Shown: positions 51,109 through 60,178, numbered from the stretch's first letter. The stretch is 64,000 nt of DNA from Actinomycetes bacterium (GCA_029779645.1 JAKPAC010000005.1:186001-250000), one strand, 5' to 3'. Numbers and translations: made by a program. The notes: a model not told the origin generated them from the sequence alone.

Positions 51109-52446
51109 CCGATCACCTCGCTTTCGGCCGCGAACGGACCGGCCACGAAAGCGCTCTGGGCTGCACCCACGGCAGACGGAGCGCTGAATGCGACCCTCAC
51201 CATCCCCGGCTCGAAGTCACTGACGAACCGGGAGCTCGTGCTGGCTGCGCTGGCAGAAGGACCAAGCAAGCTCATCGCTCCCCTGCACTCGCGTGACTCC
51301 GAGCGCATGATCGCCGGACTCACCGAGCTGGGAGTCACGTTCACAGCCGTCGACGGCTCGGGCGCCTTCGGCCCCGATCTGCTCGTCACCCCGCCCGACC
51401 AGCTCCGCTCGGGCGGCACGGTCGCCTGCGGGCAGGCGGGCACCGTCATGCGCTTCCTGCCGCCGGTCGCGGGCCTCGTCGCGGGCGAGGTGCACTTCGA
51501 TGCCGACGACAACGCGCTGCACCGACCGATGGGGCCGATGATCCGCGCACTGCGCGAACTGGGCGTCGACGTCGACGATGCGGGCCGTTGGAGCCTGCCC
51601 TTCTCCGTGCGCGGGCACGGCCACGTCCGAGGCGGCGAGCTCGACATCGATGCATCCACCTCCAGCCAGTTCGTCTCGGGGCTGCTGCTGGCGGCATCCC
51701 GATTCGACGTCGGGATGCACCTTCGCCACACGGGCCCACGGCTGCCGAGCGTGCCGCACATCGACATGACGGTCGAGGCGCTGCAACACCGCGGGGTGCG
51801 GGTCGAGCGCCCCAGCCCCCGCGAGTGGGTGGTCGCGGCCGGCCCGATCCGCGCGAAAGACATCGCCGTCGAGCCCGATCTCTCGAACGCGTCGCCGTTC
51901 CTCGCCGCGGCGATGGTCGCCGGCGGCACCGTGTCGATCACCGGCTGGCCGCTGCACTCGACCCAGCCCGGGGCGCTGCTGACCGAGATCCTGCCCCAGA
52001 TGGGCGCGCGCGTGCACCGTCGGGCCGGGATCCTCACCGTGACCGGTCGAGGGATCCTCGGCGCGAACCTCGACCTGAGCGCCGCGGGCGAGCTGACGCC
52101 GACGCTGGTCGCGCTCGCCGCCCTCGCCGACGCTCCGTCGCACTTCACCGGCATCGGCCACCTGCGCCTGCACGAGACCGACCGGCTCGCCGCACTGGCG
52201 AACGAGATCAACGCCCTCGGCGGCGAGGTCACCGTGCTCGAGGACGGCCTGCGCATCGTGCCCCGCCCCCTGCGCGGCGGCGTATGGCACACCTACCACG
52301 ACCACCGGATGGCCACGACGGGAGCGATCCTGGGCCTGGCCGTTCCCGGCATCGAGATTCAAGACATCGAGACCACCGCGAAGACGCTGCCCGAGTTCAC
52401 CGCACTCTGGCAGAGCATGCTCGAGGGCGGGGATGCCACGGCGTGA
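51088..52446 (+). CDS. aroA: 3-phosphoshikimate 1-carboxyvinyltransferase (EPSP synthase)
   Basis: A 452-residue enzyme transferring enolpyruvate to shikimate 3-phosphate. Motifs: [20 protein letters not shown] (near residue 35), [19 protein letters not shown] (family LxNAGTAxRxL), [11 protein letters not shown] and [18 protein letters not shown] near the C-terminus, with [17 protein letters not shown]. The start was set at 51088, 8 bases after TAGGCT. The stop overlaps the rsgA start (GTGA). It is divergent from sigR. Confidence 0.96.
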   Translation: MSNDSYSPITSLSAANGPATKALWAAPTADGALNATLTIPGSKSLTNRELVLAALAEGPSKLIAPLHSRDSERMIAGLTELGVTFTAVDGSGAFGPDLLVTPPDQLRSGGTVACGQAGTVMRFLPPVAGLVAGEVHFDADDNALHRPMGPMIRALRELGVDVDDAGRWSLPFSVRGHGHVRGGELDIDASTSSQFVSGLLLAASRFDVGMHLRHTGPRLPSVPHIDMTVEALQHRGVRVERPSPREWVVAAGPIRAKDIAVEPDLSNASPFLAAAMVAGGTVSITGWPLHSTQPGALLTEILPQMGARVHRRAGILTVTGRGILGANLDLSAAGELTPTLVALAALADAPSHFTGIGHLRLHETDRLAALANEINALGGEVTVLEDGLRIVPRPLRGGVWHTYHDHRMATTGAILGLAVPGIEIQDIETTAKTLPEFTALWQSMLEGGDATA

Positions 52447-53486
52447 GCTGGTGGACCGAGGAGGCGGACGACGACGAGCTCGATGAGCTCGACGAGTCGG
52501 TCGTCCGCGTTCGCCCGAATCCCAAGGCGAACAAGCCCCGCACGAAGATCCGTCCCGCCCACGAGGACGCCGAGGTCGGCATGGTCCTCGGCGTGGATCG
52601 CGGCCGCTACACGGTGATGCTCGGCGAGAACACCGACGACGAGCGGGTGGTCAGCGCGGTGCGCGCCCGCGAGCTGCGCAAGACCCCGATCGTCACCGGC
52701 GACCGCGCCCGCGTGGTGGGCGACCTCAGCGGCGCCGAAGGGACGCTCGCGCGGCTGGTCGGCATCGACGGCCGCACCACGCTGCTCCGGCGCAGCGCCG
52801 ACGACACCGACCAGGTCGAGCGCATCATCGTCGCCAACGCCGATCAGATGCTGATCGTCGTGGCGGCGGCCGACCCCGAGCCGCGCACGCGGCTCGTCGA
52901 CCGATACCTGATCGCGGCCCTGGATGCCGGCATCCACCCGCTGCTCGTCGTCACGAAGACCGACCTGGCCGACCCCACCGCGTTTCTCGAGCACTTCGCG
53001 GGGCTCGATCTGACGGTGTTCCGCAGCTCGCCGAGCGCGACGCCGCTCGCCGAGATCGGCGCCGCGCTCGAGGGGCACACCACCGTGTTCGTCGGCCACT
53101 CGGGCGTCGGCAAGTCGACCCTCGTGAACGCGCTGGTGCCGAGCGCGCAGCGCGCCGTGGGCCACGTGAACACCGTGACCGGCCGCGGCCGGCACACCTC
53201 CTCGTCGACGGTCTCGCTTCGCTACCAGGGCGCCGGCGGCACGGGCTGGGTGATCGACACCCCGGGAGTGCGCTCGTTCGGCCTCGGGCACATCGACCCC
53301 GCGAACATCCTGCGCGCCTACCCCGATCTCGAGGCGATCGCCGAGGAGGCATGCCCGCGCGGGTGCACGCACCTGCCGAGCGCGCCCGACTGCGGGCTGG
53401 TCGAGGCCATCGCCGAGGGCCGCCTCGGCGACGGCGGAGCCGCCCGCCTGGATTCGCTGCAGCGGCTGCTCGCCACCTTCAGCTGA
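52443..53486 (+). CDS. rsgA: Ribosome small-subunit GTPase RsgA
   Basis: A 347-residue circularly permuted GTPase acting in 30S maturation. An acidic N-terminal segment (TEEADDDELDELDE) precedes the OB fold. The G motifs appear in permuted order: LVVTKTDLAD (G4), VGHSGVGKSTLVNAL (G1), DTPGVRSFG (G3). The zinc site CPRGCTHLPSAPDCG lies near the C-terminus. Start GTG overlaps the aroA stop by GTGA, showing translational coupling; the aroA-rsgA order is also seen in M. tuberculosis. Confidence 0.95.
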   Translation: MSWWTEEADDDELDELDESVVRVRPNPKANKPRTKIRPAHEDAEVGMVLGVDRGRYTVMLGENTDDERVVSAVRARELRKTPIVTGDRARVVGDLSGAEGTLARLVGIDGRTTLLRRSADDTDQVERIIVANADQMLIVVAAADPEPRTRLVDRYLIAALDAGIHPLLVVTKTDLADPTAFLEHFAGLDLTVFRSSPSATPLAEIGAALEGHTTVFVGHSGVGKSTLVNALVPSAQRAVGHVNTVTGRGRHTSSSTVSLRYQGAGGTGWVIDTPGVRSFGLGHIDPANILRAYPDLEAIAEEACPRGCTHLPSAPDCGLVEAIAEGRLGDGGAARLDSLQRLLATFS

Positions 53487-53527
53487 GCGGCCGCGGCGCC
53501 GCGCCCGTCCGCCGCCGACGCCGCGGC

Positions 53528-53533
53528 TAGGCT
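53528..53533 (+). promoter_or_regulatory. -10 box TAGGCT, leaderless bcp
   Basis: TAGGCT ends 6 bases before the ATG at 53540. Confidence 0.7.
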
Positions 53534-53539
53534 GGGGCC

Positions 53540-54016
53540 ATGAGCACCCAACTTGCCCCCGGTACCGTCGCACCCGATTTCACGCTGCCCGACCAGGACG
53601 GCACGCCAGTGACGCTCTCGGCGCTGCGCGGCAAGAAGGTCATCCTCTACTTCTACCCTCAGGCGATGACGCCCGGCTGCACGACCGAGGCATGCGACTT
53701 CCGCGACAGCCTCGAGCCGTTCGCGGCCGAGGGCTTCACCGTGCTCGGCGTCTCGAAGGACGAGCTGGCCAAGCTCGTCGAGTTCCGCGAGCGCGACCAT
53801 CTCACCTTCCCCCTGCTCAGCGACACCGACCTGACCGTGCACCAGGCGTACGGCGTGTGGGGCGAGAAGAGCAACTACGGAAAGACCTACACCGGCACGA
53901 TCCGCTCGACGTTCGTGATCGACGAGGAGGGCGTGCTCTCGCTGGCCCTCTACAACGTCAAGGCCACCGGCCACGTGCAGATGCTGCGTCGCAAGCTCGG
54001 GCTCGCGACCGTCTGA
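53540..54016 (+). CDS. bcp: Thioredoxin-dependent peroxiredoxin (BCP/PrxQ)
   Basis: A 158-residue peroxiredoxin. The peroxidatic Cys is in FYPQAMTPGCTTEACDFRD (near residue 45), with a second Cys five residues later, the PrxQ arrangement that forms an intramolecular disulfide. It reduces peroxides using thioredoxin. It lies close to the sigR/rsrA thiol-stress system but shows a housekeeping leaderless promoter and no GGAAT-N18-GTT site. Confidence 0.95.
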   Translation: MSTQLAPGTVAPDFTLPDQDGTPVTLSALRGKKVILYFYPQAMTPGCTTEACDFRDSLEPFAAEGFTVLGVSKDELAKLVEFRERDHLTFPLLSDTDLTVHQAYGVWGEKSNYGKTYTGTIRSTFVIDEEGVLSLALYNVKATGHVQMLRRKLGLATV

Positions 54017-54038
54017 CGCGAGGCACACCCCGCACCAC

Positions 54039-54073
54039 CGACGCCCGGGACCGCGACGCGCGCCCGGGCGTCG
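54039..54073. terminator. Bidirectional hairpin between bcp and the convergent membrane gene
   Basis: A perfect 11-bp stem CGACGCCCGGG (54039-54049) with 54063-54073 and a 13-base loop lies in the convergent gap. Confidence 0.65.
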
Positions 54074-54127
54074 CCGTGCCTGCGCCGCCGATGGCACTCC
54101 CTGCCTGCGCCGCCGGCCGCGGCGCGC

Positions 54128-54622
54128 CTACTCGGTCGTCGTCGCCCCGTCAGGGGATTCCTCGGCGGCAAGCCGCGCGGCGGCCGCCCGCTCCGCGGCC
54201 GCATCGGCCCGGCCCACACTGCGGATCTCGGCGATGAGCACGGCGAAGGTGACGAGCGCGGGGATGCCGATCTGCAGCCCGAGCTCCGGGTGCGCGAACT
54301 GCCCCGTGGCCGCGCCGAACGCGACCGCGAGCACGAGGATCTGCACCACGATGCCGCCCGAGCGGGCCCAGCGCTGCCCGCGGAAGATGCCGACCGCCAT
54401 CGCGCAGACCCCGACCGCGCCGATCAGCACGAGCACGAACAGCGCGATCGCGCTCACCAGCGAGAATGCCGGCGTCGTGAACAGCGAGATGCCCAGCCAG
54501 ATCACGAGGCCCACGACGACGAGCGCCTCGGCGCCCACGAGCAGCCCGGCGAGGAGGCGGAACACCGCCGTGCGCGGCGCCCGCTCGGCCGCGGCGTCCG
54601 GCGTCGATTCGTTCTCAGGCAT
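54128..54622 (-). CDS. Hypothetical four-helix membrane protein
   Basis: A 164-residue protein with four hydrophobic helices (about residues 20-45, 50-75, 85-105 and 112-130) between charged termini. The C-terminal tail is Ala/Arg-rich and ends in acidic and Thr residues (EESPDGATTTE). No family is recognised with confidence. ATG at 54622 was chosen because AAGGAG lies 9 bases upstream; the ATG at 54631 directly abuts that site. Confidence 0.75.
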   Translation of the reverse strand: MPENESTPDAAAERAPRTAVFRLLAGLLVGAEALVVVGLVIWLGISLFTTPAFSLVSAIALFVLVLIGAVGVCAMAVGIFRGQRWARSGGIVVQILVLAVAFGAATGQFAHPELGLQIGIPALVTFAVLIAEIRSVGRADAAAERAAAARLAAEESPDGATTTE

Positions 54623-54793
54623 GCAGGGCATCTCCTTCGCTGCGCCGGTGGATGCTCGAGCACAGAGCTCGCCCCGGCGTGTGGGCGACCTCGATCACAA
54701 TGAATTCGAGGTTAACCCTTGATTTTACGCGCGCGCCTATGCCAACATGATGAAAGCCATGTGCTCCACAGCGAAGTGGGGCGGGCAGGCGTG

Positions 54794-54813
54794 CGTTACC
54801 CAACAGCGTAACG
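54794..54813. promoter_or_regulatory. Inverted repeat CGTTAC-N8-GTAACG upstream of whiB
   Basis: Two 6-base arms (54794-54799 and 54808-54813) lie 58 bases before the whiB start and could be a regulator site. It does not match the CRP/GlxR consensus. The WhiB protein itself or another factor may bind; this is unproven. Confidence 0.35.
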
Positions 54814-54870
54814 GCCCTCACCCCGAATTTGAGCATTCGCTCACTCACCTCGCATATAAGGAGCATCACT

Positions 54871-55119
54871 ATGGATTGGCGCGACAAGTCAGCTTGCCTG
54901 ACGGTTGACCCGGAGCTGTTCTTCCCGGTTGGCAACACCGGCCCTGCCGTTGACCAGATCGAGAAGGCGAAGGCTGTCTGCGCGCGCTGCACCGTCACGG
55001 AGGTCTGCCTCCAGTACGCGCTCGAGACCGGCCAGGACTCGGGCGTCTGGGGCGGGCTGAGCGAGGATGAGCGCCGCGCGCTGAAGCGCCGCGCCGCCCG
55101 CGCACGCCGCGCCTCCTAG
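54871..55119 (+). CDS. whiB1: WhiB family iron-sulfur regulator (WhiB1 type)
   Basis: An 82-residue Wbl protein with four cysteines (one near residue 9 in DKSACLTVDPELFF, then CARCTVTEVC) that bind a 4Fe-4S cluster. It has the conserved GVWGGLSEDERR turn and a basic C-terminus (KRRAARARR). WhiB1 binds the housekeeping sigma factor and senses nitric oxide in M. tuberculosis. AAGGAG lies 7 bases before the ATG. It is convergent with pdtaS, as Rv3219 and Rv3220c are. A long upstream region of 248 bases suggests complex control. Confidence 0.93.
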   Translation: MDWRDKSACLTVDPELFFPVGNTGPAVDQIEKAKAVCARCTVTEVCLQYALETGQDSGVWGGLSEDERRALKRRAARARRAS

Positions 55120-55258
55120 CTGGGCGACACAGCTCGCCGAGCGGCGCGCCCCGACGGCGCCGCGCCATCCACGGGTCGACGCGACCTCAGCGCCCCGGTG
55201 GAAACGACCCGCCGGCGCGCCGGACGACACACGAAGCATTCGGGCCCTTGCCCACAGC

Positions 55259-55289
55259 GATCGCCGCACCAGCACATGGTGCGGCGATC
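55259..55289. terminator. Bidirectional hairpin between whiB and pdtaS
   Basis: A perfect 12-bp stem (GATCGCCGCACC at 55259-55270 with 55278-55289) and a 7-base loop in the convergent gap. Confidence 0.75.
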
Positions 55290-55327
55290 TGCGTCTGTCG
55301 GCGCGAACGCTCACGACCGCCGCGGGC

Positions 55328-56827
55328 TCAGCTCTCGCGGTGAATCCAGCGCAGCGGGATCTCGATGGTCACCTCGGTGCCCGTCTGCTCGCCCTGCAGC
55401 GAGTGCCAGTCGATGGTGCCGCCGAGCTCGCCCTGGATCAGCGTGCGCACGATCTGCGTGCCGAGCCCGCGGCCGACCTCGCCCTCCGGCAGGCCCGCCC
55501 CGGTGTCGCGCACCTTCACGACGAGCCGCTCCTCGCTGCGCTCGGTCACGATCTCGACCCGACCCTCGAGCCCGGCGAGCCCGTGCTCGACCGCGTTGGT
55601 CACGAGCTCGGTGAGCGCGAGCGCGAGCGGGGTCGCGTACGCGCTCGGCAGCACGCCGAACTTGCCCGAGGAGCTCGTCTGCGCCATGGTGTTCGGCGCC
55701 GCCGCCACCTCGGCGACCAGGCGGAGCACGCGATCGAAGACCTCGTCGAAGTCGACGTTCTGCGTGAGCCCCTCAGAGAGCGTGTCGTGCACGACGGCGA
55801 TGGATGCGACGCGCCGCATCGCCTGCGAGAGCGCGTCGCGCGCCTCTTCGGAGTGCGTGCGCCGGGCCTGGATGCGCAGCAGTGATGCGACCGTCTGCAG
55901 GTTGTTCTTCACCCGGTGGTGGATCTCACGAATGGTCGCGTCCTTCGTGATGAGCTCCTGCTCCTGGTGCCGCAGCTCGGTGACATCGCGGCACAGCACC
56001 ACGGCGCCGATGCGCTCCCCCTGCTCGCGCAGCGGGATCGAGCGCAGCGACACCGTCACCCCACGGGCCTCGATGTCGGTGCGCCAGGGCGCCCGCCCCG
56101 AGACGACCACCGGCAGGCTCTCGTCGACGTTCTGCTGCGACGGCAGCAGCGCGGTCGTGACCTCGATCAGCGACTCGCCCTCGAGCTCGTCGTCGAAGCC
56201 CATGCGGTTGAAGGCCGAGAGCGCGTTCGGGCTCGCGAAGGTGGTGATGCCCTCGGTGTCGATGCGGATGAGTCCGTCCGATGCGCGGGGCGATCCTCGG
56301 CGAGGCGACGGCGGCGACGCCAGGTCGGGGAAGTGCCCGGACGCGACCATCGAGAACAGGTCGTCGGCGCACTCGTTGAAGGTGATCTGCTGGCGGCTGG
56401 GGGCGCGGGACTCGCCGAGGTTCGTGTGCCGCGTCAGCACGCCGATGATCGTCGGCACGGGCTCCTCGTCGTGGCTGAGGTGCCGCTTGATGGGCACCGC
56501 GCGCACGCGCGTGGGCGTCTCCTCGAACCAGTCGGGAGATGAGGAATCCACGATCGTGCCGTTGCTGAACGCCTCGAGCACCTGCGTGCGCCACTGGGGC
56601 CGCACGCGATCGCCGACGATGTCACGATAGAACAGCGTCGCGGCGCCGCTCGGGCGGGCGTGGGCGACGGCGACGAACGAGTCGTCGGCCGTCGGTACCC
56701 AGATCACGATGTCGGCGAAGGCAAGGTCGGCCAGCAGCTGACCGTCGGCAGAGAGGCGATGCAGCCACTCGATGTCGACATCCTTCGACAGCCCTTGGGC
56801 ATTGACCAGATCACTGAGCGTTGACAC
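55328..56827 (-). CDS. pdtaS: Sensor histidine kinase, PdtaS type
   Basis: A 499-residue soluble kinase: N-terminal GAF-like domain (residues 1 to about 150), PAS domain (about 190-285; GLIRIDTEGITTFASPNALSAFNRMG), a HisKA_2 dimerisation helix with the phosphorylated His in IREIHHRVKNNLQTVASLL, and an ATPase domain (LALALTELVTNAVEHGL; VRDTGAGLPEG). In M. tuberculosis PdtaS phosphorylates the ANTAR RNA-binding regulator PdtaR; no pdtaR gene is in the window. GTG at 56827 has TAGACT 6 bases upstream. Confidence 0.93.
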   Translation of the reverse strand: MSTLSDLVNAQGLSKDVDIEWLHRLSADGQLLADLAFADIVIWVPTADDSFVAVAHARPSGAATLFYRDIVGDRVRPQWRTQVLEAFSNGTIVDSSSPDWFEETPTRVRAVPIKRHLSHDEEPVPTIIGVLTRHTNLGESRAPSRQQITFNECADDLFSMVASGHFPDLASPPSPRRGSPRASDGLIRIDTEGITTFASPNALSAFNRMGFDDELEGESLIEVTTALLPSQQNVDESLPVVVSGRAPWRTDIEARGVTVSLRSIPLREQGERIGAVVLCRDVTELRHQEQELITKDATIREIHHRVKNNLQTVASLLRIQARRTHSEEARDALSQAMRRVASIAVVHDTLSEGLTQNVDFDEVFDRVLRLVAEVAAAPNTMAQTSSSGKFGVLPSAYATPLALALTELVTNAVEHGLAGLEGRVEIVTERSEERLVVKVRDTGAGLPEGEVGRGLGTQIVRTLIQGELGGTIDWHSLQGEQTGTEVTIEIPLRWIHRES

Positions 56828-56833
56828 GGCACC

Positions 56834-56839
56834 AGTCTA
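56834..56839 (-). promoter_or_regulatory. -10 box TAGACT, leaderless pdtaS
   Basis: TAGACT on the minus strand ends 6 bases before the GTG at 56827. It lies within the 3' end region of the upstream CpaE-like gene (stop at 56837). Confidence 0.65.
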
Positions 56840-58399
56840 GATCGCGGGTGCCGCCGTTCCGGCTCGTTGTGACGCCCCACGTCGCCAGGGAAGTCGGCTC
56901 GCCCGCACCGGCGCCGCAGCGGAGGGCGTCGCGGCGGAGGGCCGCGCCGCCCCCTGCTCCGGATCCCGCCGCGGCGCGCGCTTCCCGCGGCCTTCCCCGC
57001 CACGCGCCGGGGCGAGCAGCGCATCGCCCGCGACGCGTCGCACCGCGCAGGCGAGGGGCGAGTTCGGCAGCTTCGCGCCGATCGGCGTGCCGGCCAGCAT
57101 GGCGGCATCCGCCGAACGCGGGTCTAGCGGCACGAACGACACCGCCTCGATCCCGGCGAAGCGCGCGAGCATCCTGCGCACCTGCCCCTTGGCATCGGCG
57201 GGCAGCACTCCGGGTCGCAGCCGGTTCGCGATCACCGCGACGGGCGTTGCCCCGATCACCTCACGCAGCTCGGCGAAGCCGCGCACGAAGCGCGCCATGC
57301 CAATCGGCTCGATGGATGCGACGGCGACGACCCGATCGGCTGCTCGCAGCGCGCCGAGCCCGGCGGCGTGCCTGCGCAGCCCGTCGAGGTCGCTCACGAT
57401 CTCCTCGTCCTGCTCGAGCGGCGCCGCGATATCGACGACGACGTAGTCGGCCCATGCCCGGCACGCGCGCAGCGTCTCGACGACCCGCTCCTCGCTGAGC
57501 TCCGGCCAGCGCGCCGGACGATTGAGCCCGGTCAGCACGCGCAGCGAGCCGTCGCGGTGCGGCACCGCGAGGCTGATGCGCTCCAGCTCCTCGTCGTCGA
57601 GCGCACCCATGCCGGCCGCGCGACACGCTGCGGCGAACCCGGGCCCCTCGTCGGGGAGCCCCAGGGCCAGTGCCAGCGACGGCCCCTGCGTATCGGCATC
57701 GACGAGCGCAACGAGACGCCCGCCGCGTGCCAGCTCGTAGGCGAGCTCGATCGCCACGGTCGATCGGCCGGGCGCGCCGCCCGGCCCCCACACCGTGAAG
57801 ACGCGGCCGCCCGCCGGCGTGGCGGTCGGATGCCCCGCGCCAGGCTCGCGCTCGCCCTCGCCCCGCTCGGCGCGCGTGCCGCCGTGCTCCTCGCCGAGCA
57901 CGGCCGCGATCACGGCGGCCGGCGCAGCGGGATCCGCGACGCCCTCGAGCCCGAGGGCGCGTGCCCGGCGGCGCACGTCATCGCTCGCCGCGAGCGGAAC
58001 GATCCGGATCCCCCGCCGGTCGCACAGTCCGCGCAGCTGCGCGCCGAGCAGTCGCACACCACGACCCTCGCACTGCACCGCCAGCACGTCGGTGTGGTGC
58101 AGCAGCTCGTCCGCGCTCGGCGGCTGCAGCTCCGGATCGAGCTCTGCGTCGAGATCCGGGGCCAGCTCCGGATCGACGCCCAGATCGATGCCCTCGCCGA
58201 CGCCCGATCCCGCCCCCGCGCCGAGATCGACATGCGCCCGCACGTCCAGGTCGTGCATCGCCGCGCGATCGGACGCGAAGACCAGGGCCTCGAGCGCCGC
58301 GATCTCCAACAGGCCGGTCACATGCATGCCCGCATGGCGCAGCTCGGCGGCGAGGTCCGCCGCCACCGCGGCGTCCGCAGCGATCGTCACGCGCAGCAT
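56837..58399 (-). CDS. CpaE/MinD-like protein with degenerate Walker A motif
   Basis: A 520-residue protein. The N-terminal 170 residues resemble the receiver-like part of CpaE/TadZ proteins and contain an acidic insertion (DLGVDPELAPDLDAELDPEL). The ATPase-like part has WGPGGAPGRSTVAIELAYELA near residue 205, where the usual KGGxGK(T/S) lysines are absent and Arg stands in the P-loop; VDADTQGPSLAL and YVVVDIAAPLE follow. Such proteins normally place Tad pili or divisomes, but no tad or flp genes are near. The ATG overlaps the SAF gene stop (TGATG). The C-terminal tail is basic. Confidence 0.75.
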   Translation of the reverse strand: MLRVTIAADAAVAADLAAELRHAGMHVTGLLEIAALEALVFASDRAAMHDLDVRAHVDLGAGAGSGVGEGIDLGVDPELAPDLDAELDPELQPPSADELLHHTDVLAVQCEGRGVRLLGAQLRGLCDRRGIRIVPLAASDDVRRRARALGLEGVADPAAPAAVIAAVLGEEHGGTRAERGEGEREPGAGHPTATPAGGRVFTVWGPGGAPGRSTVAIELAYELARGGRLVALVDADTQGPSLALALGLPDEGPGFAAACRAAGMGALDDEELERISLAVPHRDGSLRVLTGLNRPARWPELSEERVVETLRACRAWADYVVVDIAAPLEQDEEIVSDLDGLRRHAAGLGALRAADRVVAVASIEPIGMARFVRGFAELREVIGATPVAVIANRLRPGVLPADAKGQVRRMLARFAGIEAVSFVPLDPRSADAAMLAGTPIGAKLPNSPLACAVRRVAGDALLAPARGGEGRGKRAPRRDPEQGAARPSAATPSAAAPVRASRLPWRRGASQRAGTAAPAI

Positions 58400-59019
58400 C
58401 AGCGAGCCGCCGTCGGCACGATCGAGAACGACCAGTCGGCCGCCACCGCGCCGAGCGTGGGCGCGATGTCTGCGCGCGGGATGATCAGCTCGAGCGGCAC
58501 GCCGGGGCGCCCCATCACCGAGGTCTTCTCCCCCACCGCCCGCACGACGGCATCGGCGACGACGATCTCGGGCACGCCGTGCTCGCCGCGCTCCAGCCGC
58601 GGAGCGCCCCACAGCTCGACGACGGCGCCGACCGTCACGCTCGTGGGGATCTCGCCCGCCGACGTCACGACCACCGACGTCGCGCGTGAGGAGGCCGCCG
58701 GCGCGAGCGCCCCCGCCGGAATCAGCTCGCCTGCGTCGATCGTGCGCGTCGCGACCAGCTCGGCGCCCAGCGCGTCCGGCGTCAGATACGACGCGCCGGC
58801 CGCGCCGAGCGACACCTGCACCACCTCGAGGGCCGCCGACGACACCTCCTCACCCGGCACGATCGTGCGTGCGGCGGCCAGGACCGGCACCGTGGTGCGC
58901 GCACTCGTCACGATGGCCCAGACGCCGGCGATGGATGCCACCACCAGCGCGATGCCGACGAAGAATCTGGCATCCGCCCAGAACGCGCGCCCGTGGCGCG
59001 CCGAGACAGTCGAAGTCAT
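58399..59019 (-). CDS. SAF-domain membrane-anchored protein (CpaB/RcpC-like)
   Basis: A 206-residue protein with one N-terminal membrane helix (residues about 19-40, FFVGIALVVASIAGVWAIV) and a SAF domain starting VPVLAAARTIVPGEEVSSAAL, as in CpaB/RcpC and flagellar FlgA-like proteins. It is translationally coupled to the CpaE-like gene. ATG at 59019 was preferred because GGGGG precedes it; an in-frame ATG at 59037 is possible. Its role outside a pilus locus is unknown. Confidence 0.75.
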   Translation of the reverse strand: MTSTVSARHGRAFWADARFFVGIALVVASIAGVWAIVTSARTTVPVLAAARTIVPGEEVSSAALEVVQVSLGAAGASYLTPDALGAELVATRTIDAGELIPAGALAPAASSRATSVVVTSAGEIPTSVTVGAVVELWGAPRLERGEHGVPEIVVADAVVRAVGEKTSVMGRPGVPLELIIPRADIAPTLGAVAADWSFSIVPTAAR

Positions 59020-59105
59020 GCCCCCATGCTCAGGCATCGCGCCCGAGCGCCCTCGGAGTTATCCACAGCCGCCCCGCCCCGCGCCCCTGACCGACGCCCG
59101 GTGAG

Positions 59106-59111
59106 CATACT
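59106..59111 (+). promoter_or_regulatory. -10 box CATACT, leaderless HTH gene
   Basis: CATACT (one mismatch to TATACT) ends 6 bases before the ATG at 59118. GAGAGG touches the ATG, too close to act as a ribosome binding site. Confidence 0.5.
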
Positions 59112-59117
59112 GAGAGG

Positions 59118-59399
59118 ATGCCTCCCCCAGCATTCCCTGCTCCGCGCCTGCTCACGCTCGCGCAGGCCGCGGAGCTGCTGACGATCGACGTCGACGAGGT
59201 GCTCGCGCTGCTGAGCGAGGGCTCGCTGCGTGGGGTGCGCCTCGGCGCCGGTGCGCACTGGCGCGTCGAGCACGACAGCATCGCCGAGTACATCGAGGAG
59301 CAGATCGAGCAGACCCGGCGCATGCACCTGTGGAACCAGAGCAACGCCGCGAGCTTCCCCGAGCTGTGGGGCAGCGGGGCGATCCGCCACGGCGACTGA
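59118..59399 (+). CDS. Small helix-turn-helix (excisionase/BldC-like) protein
   Basis: A 93-residue protein with a winged helix-turn-helix of the excisionase/MerR-like type (LLTLAQAAELLTIDVDEVLALLSEGSLRGVRLG, then HWRVEHDSIAEYIEEQIEQTRR). It is not next to an integrase or attachment site, so a chromosomal regulator of the BldC kind is more likely than a phage excisionase. It is divergent from the SAF gene and may control it. Confidence 0.8.
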   Translation: MPPPAFPAPRLLTLAQAAELLTIDVDEVLALLSEGSLRGVRLGAGAHWRVEHDSIAEYIEEQIEQTRRMHLWNQSNAASFPELWGSGAIRHGD

Positions 59400-59437
59400 C
59401 TCCCGGCCGCGAGTCGCACGGGCCAGGGCCGTGCTGG

Positions 59438-60100
59438 TCAGAGCTGCACCCAGGTCACGGCGCGCAGCGGCACGAGGCGGTAGCCGGACACCTCGGCACG
59501 CCGCCGCGCCGTCCCCGGCTCGTGGAGCGCGAGCTCCACGTGGTCGGCGCCGACGCCGTCGATCGTGCCGTGCAGCACCCGACCGCCGCCGTCGTGGAGG
59601 GTGACCGGGCGCCGCCGCCGGGCGAGGTCGCGCAGCAGGAATCCGAAGCTCTGGCGCGCGCTGAGCGACGCCGCCCGCGCGCGGGCGACTCCCCCGCCGT
59701 CGGCCGTGTCCCTGGCATCCGCGCCGCGGCTCGCGAGCAGCGCCGCGCGATCCAGCAGCAGCGAGCGGATGCCGCGCAGCGGGATCGCCGCGGCGGCACC
59801 CGCCGAGCCCGGCCCGGGCTCGCGTTCGAGGCCGAGCTCGAGCCCGAGCCAGTCGGCGCCGACCGCGGCCACCGCGCCCCGCAGCGTCCCGCCCGCGAAC
59901 GTGCCGCCGGGCTCGCGCTCCGGGCCCGGCACGGCGAGCTCCACCCCCAGCCGGGCGCCGACGAGTGCGAGCAGCCGCGTTCGCAGCTCGAGCTTCGACA
60001 CCCGCAGCCGCTCGGCCTCGCCGTCGACGGCGCGCCGCTGGGCCTCCCGCTCGAAGTCGAGCTGGTGTTCGAGGTCTTCGAAGAATCGGTCCCAGCGCAT
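59438..60100 (-). CDS. Hypothetical protein (220 aa)
   Basis: A 220-residue soluble protein starting MRWDRFFEDLEHQLDFE, with a helical N-terminus (residues 1-50), a Gly/Ala-rich middle and a C-terminal beta-rich part (VTLHDGGGRVLHGTIDGVGADHVELALHE) that looks like a small barrel. No enzyme motif is seen. TACGCT ends 6 bases before the ATG. It sits in the conserved-looking stretch between pdtaS and the Rv3235 homologue. Confidence 0.75.
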   Translation of the reverse strand: MRWDRFFEDLEHQLDFEREAQRRAVDGEAERLRVSKLELRTRLLALVGARLGVELAVPGPEREPGGTFAGGTLRGAVAAVGADWLGLELGLEREPGPGSAGAAAAIPLRGIRSLLLDRAALLASRGADARDTADGGGVARARAASLSARQSFGFLLRDLARRRRPVTLHDGGGRVLHGTIDGVGADHVELALHEPGTARRRAEVSGYRLVPLRAVTWVQL

Positions 60101-60106
60101 CGGTGA

Positions 60107-60112
60107 AGCGTA
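60107..60112 (-). promoter_or_regulatory. -10 box TACGCT, leaderless hypothetical gene
   Basis: TACGCT on the minus strand ends 6 bases before the ATG at 60100. Confidence 0.5.
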
Positions 60113-60178
60113 CGCGCTGCCGACGCGGCCGCCGCCGAACCCTCCACAGGCGTGGCCCCGGCCGATCGCGGCCCCTCC

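Noticed and set aside
54768..54780. TGTG-CTC-CACA before whiB as a CRP/GlxR site
   Set aside because: The half-sites are only 3 bases apart, whereas the CRP/GlxR consensus needs TGTGA and TCACA separated by 6.
59118..59399. HTH protein as a phage excisionase
   Set aside because: No integrase, attachment-site repeat or phage genes lie nearby, and the gene sits in a conserved-looking chromosomal neighbourhood.
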